A stretch of DNA of 64,000 bases, taken from contig JAOANR010000005.1 in NCBI GenBank assembly GCA_030278955.1, positions 4,259,431 to 4,323,430 of the forward strand. Direction: 5' to 3'. This DNA comes from Hygrophila difformis. Lineage: Eukaryota; Streptophyta; Magnoliopsida; Lamiales; Acanthaceae. The notes beneath the pieces are model-generated. The model was not told where the DNA came from, searched no databases, and worked only from the letters and a program-made list of their open reading frames with translations. Shown here one piece after another: positions 62,508 to 64,000 of the stretch (position 1 is its first letter; the number at the start of each line of letters is the position of its first letter). The position numbers and the translations under genes are program-made.

Positions 62508-64000
62508 ATATAGGGCCGACATGGCCAAACCACGGGTTAAACAGGCCCGTTCATGCAAGTCGTAATTAAATGCAGGGATTTAAAATAAAGATTTCCCCTA
62601 ATGTTCCCATGTATGCATATGACGATGCATATTCTTCGTACTCTGTAAGAAAAAGGAGATATATGGTTTGGGTGAGCAAAAACGCGCTGAGTAAGTTAAC
62701 ACATAGCATGGGTTAGGGGTTTCAAAGCCTTTAATTAAATTTAATAAAAACATTTCAACAATATTTAATTTAGCCGGCAATCCGGCGGCCGCAGCCAATT
62801 TCATAAAATCTAAGCTTTTTAATATATTTCCCGTTACGCCATCATCTCAACAATATATCATTTAGCCGGTGATCCGGCGGCCTCAGCCAATTTCATAAGT
62901 ATCATTTAGCCGGTGATCCGGCGGCCGCAGCCAATATCAATAGTATCATTTCTCAAAATATTTTTCGTTTCTTTTATAGTTCACCATTCACCAGGGCTCT
63001 TGTGACCGCAATCCTCATAATCAATATTTCCGCAGGAAAACATACAATCGCCCTTGGGGAATCTAACCCGCAAGAACTCAAATACATCCTAGGGAATAAC
63101 CATTCGCTAGGGCTCTTATGTCCACTAGCCGTTCGCTTGGGCTCTTATGTCCACAAGCCGTTTGGTCGACCATTCGCCAGGGCTCTTATGTCCACTAGCC
63201 GTTCGCTTGGGCTCTTATGTCCACAAGCCGTTTGGTCCATATTGATAATATCAAACTTGGTCACAAATCCCCAATGTTTCAAAAGAATTCTTTTAAAGAA
63301 AATGTTTCTATTTGGTGTAACGGGATTTTTCAAAAGTATAGATATATCGTATTTCAACGTCTCGACCGTTTGTTTTGAAATTTCAAAATCTCTTTGATTT
63401 GAAAATCATTTGGCGTCACAGTTTGCGCCTTTTTGGTTTAAAAATCCATTTCTTAGGCGATTGTTTTGAAATTTGTACAGCATCTCGAAATCATCCCAAT
63501 GAACAACTTTTGTGTTTTACGTTTTTCGGAAAAACGATGGGAAGCATGTCAAAAATCAAGTTTTCGACTCAAATAGTATGCTGTCAGGATTCAGGTTTGA
63601 CACCTTTCAAAGATTTGACTTTTTTACATATCAAATGAACTCCAAAAATTCTGAAATTTCATAAGCATATACTAGACATGATTATATGCAACTTTTGTTT
63701 ATAACTCAAAGATTAGTTTGGGCTAGAAATGATAGGAATAAGCTCCTCAAGATCGGTTATGAAATCTGTCATCCTTTGAAAATTCTTAAAACGCAGAATA
63801 TGTCCGACACGATTTGGGGTATCAAAACTTGATGAAAATTTCTGAAATTTTTACACAACATAGCTTAAGCTCTTAGGATCAAAATCTTAGTTTTGAGTTT
63901 TCAGGTTTGAACACTTGAAGTAATAGAAATATGCTCATCAAGTTTGATAATGAAATCTGTCAAGGTTCTTGATTTCGGTACTAACGCAGATCGGATCGGC
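62508..64000 (-). repeat. Family B LTR piece, forward again, runs off the window
   Basis: It starts within the LTR at AATATAGGGCCGACATGG (unit 5-type head) and continues to the window end, matching 42215-42950 first and then unit 1-type sequence (32640-33420). Confidence 0.8.

Overview
The window is nuclear DNA from a flowering plant, most likely a eudicot. The evidence is a chloroplast-type transketolase end, an EPSP synthase with a plastid transit peptide and seven GT-AG introns, Stowaway-like MITEs, a gene-capturing Helitron, and Copia, Athila-like and chromovirus-type Gypsy retrotransposons. The exact taxon cannot be fixed from sequence alone.

Layout. 1-280: last exon of a transketolase gene. 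281-3974: AT-rich spacer with three small inverted-repeat transposons. 3975-7068: a complete shikimate-pathway EPSP synthase gene (8 exons, 518 aa), the only intact host gene here. 7069-9551: 3' flank, another MITE and the 3' end of a LINE. 9552-17724: a putative non-autonomous Helitron of about 8.2 kb holding intron-bearing, decayed fragments of six unrelated host genes, all on the same strand: inositolphosphoceramide synthase, a BSK-type kinase, a Mn-type metal tolerance protein, mitochondrial ribosomal protein S5, SEC16 and a TM9 endomembrane protein. 17725-20981: MITEs and the 3' end of a decayed Copia element on the minus strand. 20982-31580: the 3' half of an Athila-like Gypsy element on the minus strand, with a 1.9-kb LTR, a broken integrase and two diverged copies of one accessory ORF. 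It also has three blocks of GGCGCC hairpin repeats.

31581-44817: a tandem array of about 3.2-kb units made of the LTR of one Gypsy family (called family B here) plus about 120 bp of its internal 3' end. 44818-47025: part of a third LTR family with several minisatellites. 47393-58106: a young, complete Tekay-like chromovirus with 2.4-kb LTRs, an uninterrupted gag-pol of about 1553 aa and an extra 151-aa acidic coiled-coil ORF before gag. It is inserted into family B LTR sequence. 58107-64000: family B LTR pieces, forward, then inverted, then forward again, forming a multi-kilobase imperfect palindrome.

How it fits together. The left 9 kb is gene space: two enzymes of carbon and aromatic metabolism (transketolase makes erythrose 4-phosphate, which feeds the shikimate pathway that contains EPSPS). 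The neighbourhood is probably chance. The rest is nested mobile DNA. The signals most worth a second look are the six-gene Helitron, the compensating hairpins shared by three LTR families, the GGCGCC hairpin modules, the LTR-derived tandem array and the pre-gag ORF. Family names come from recognition by eye; no database search was run.
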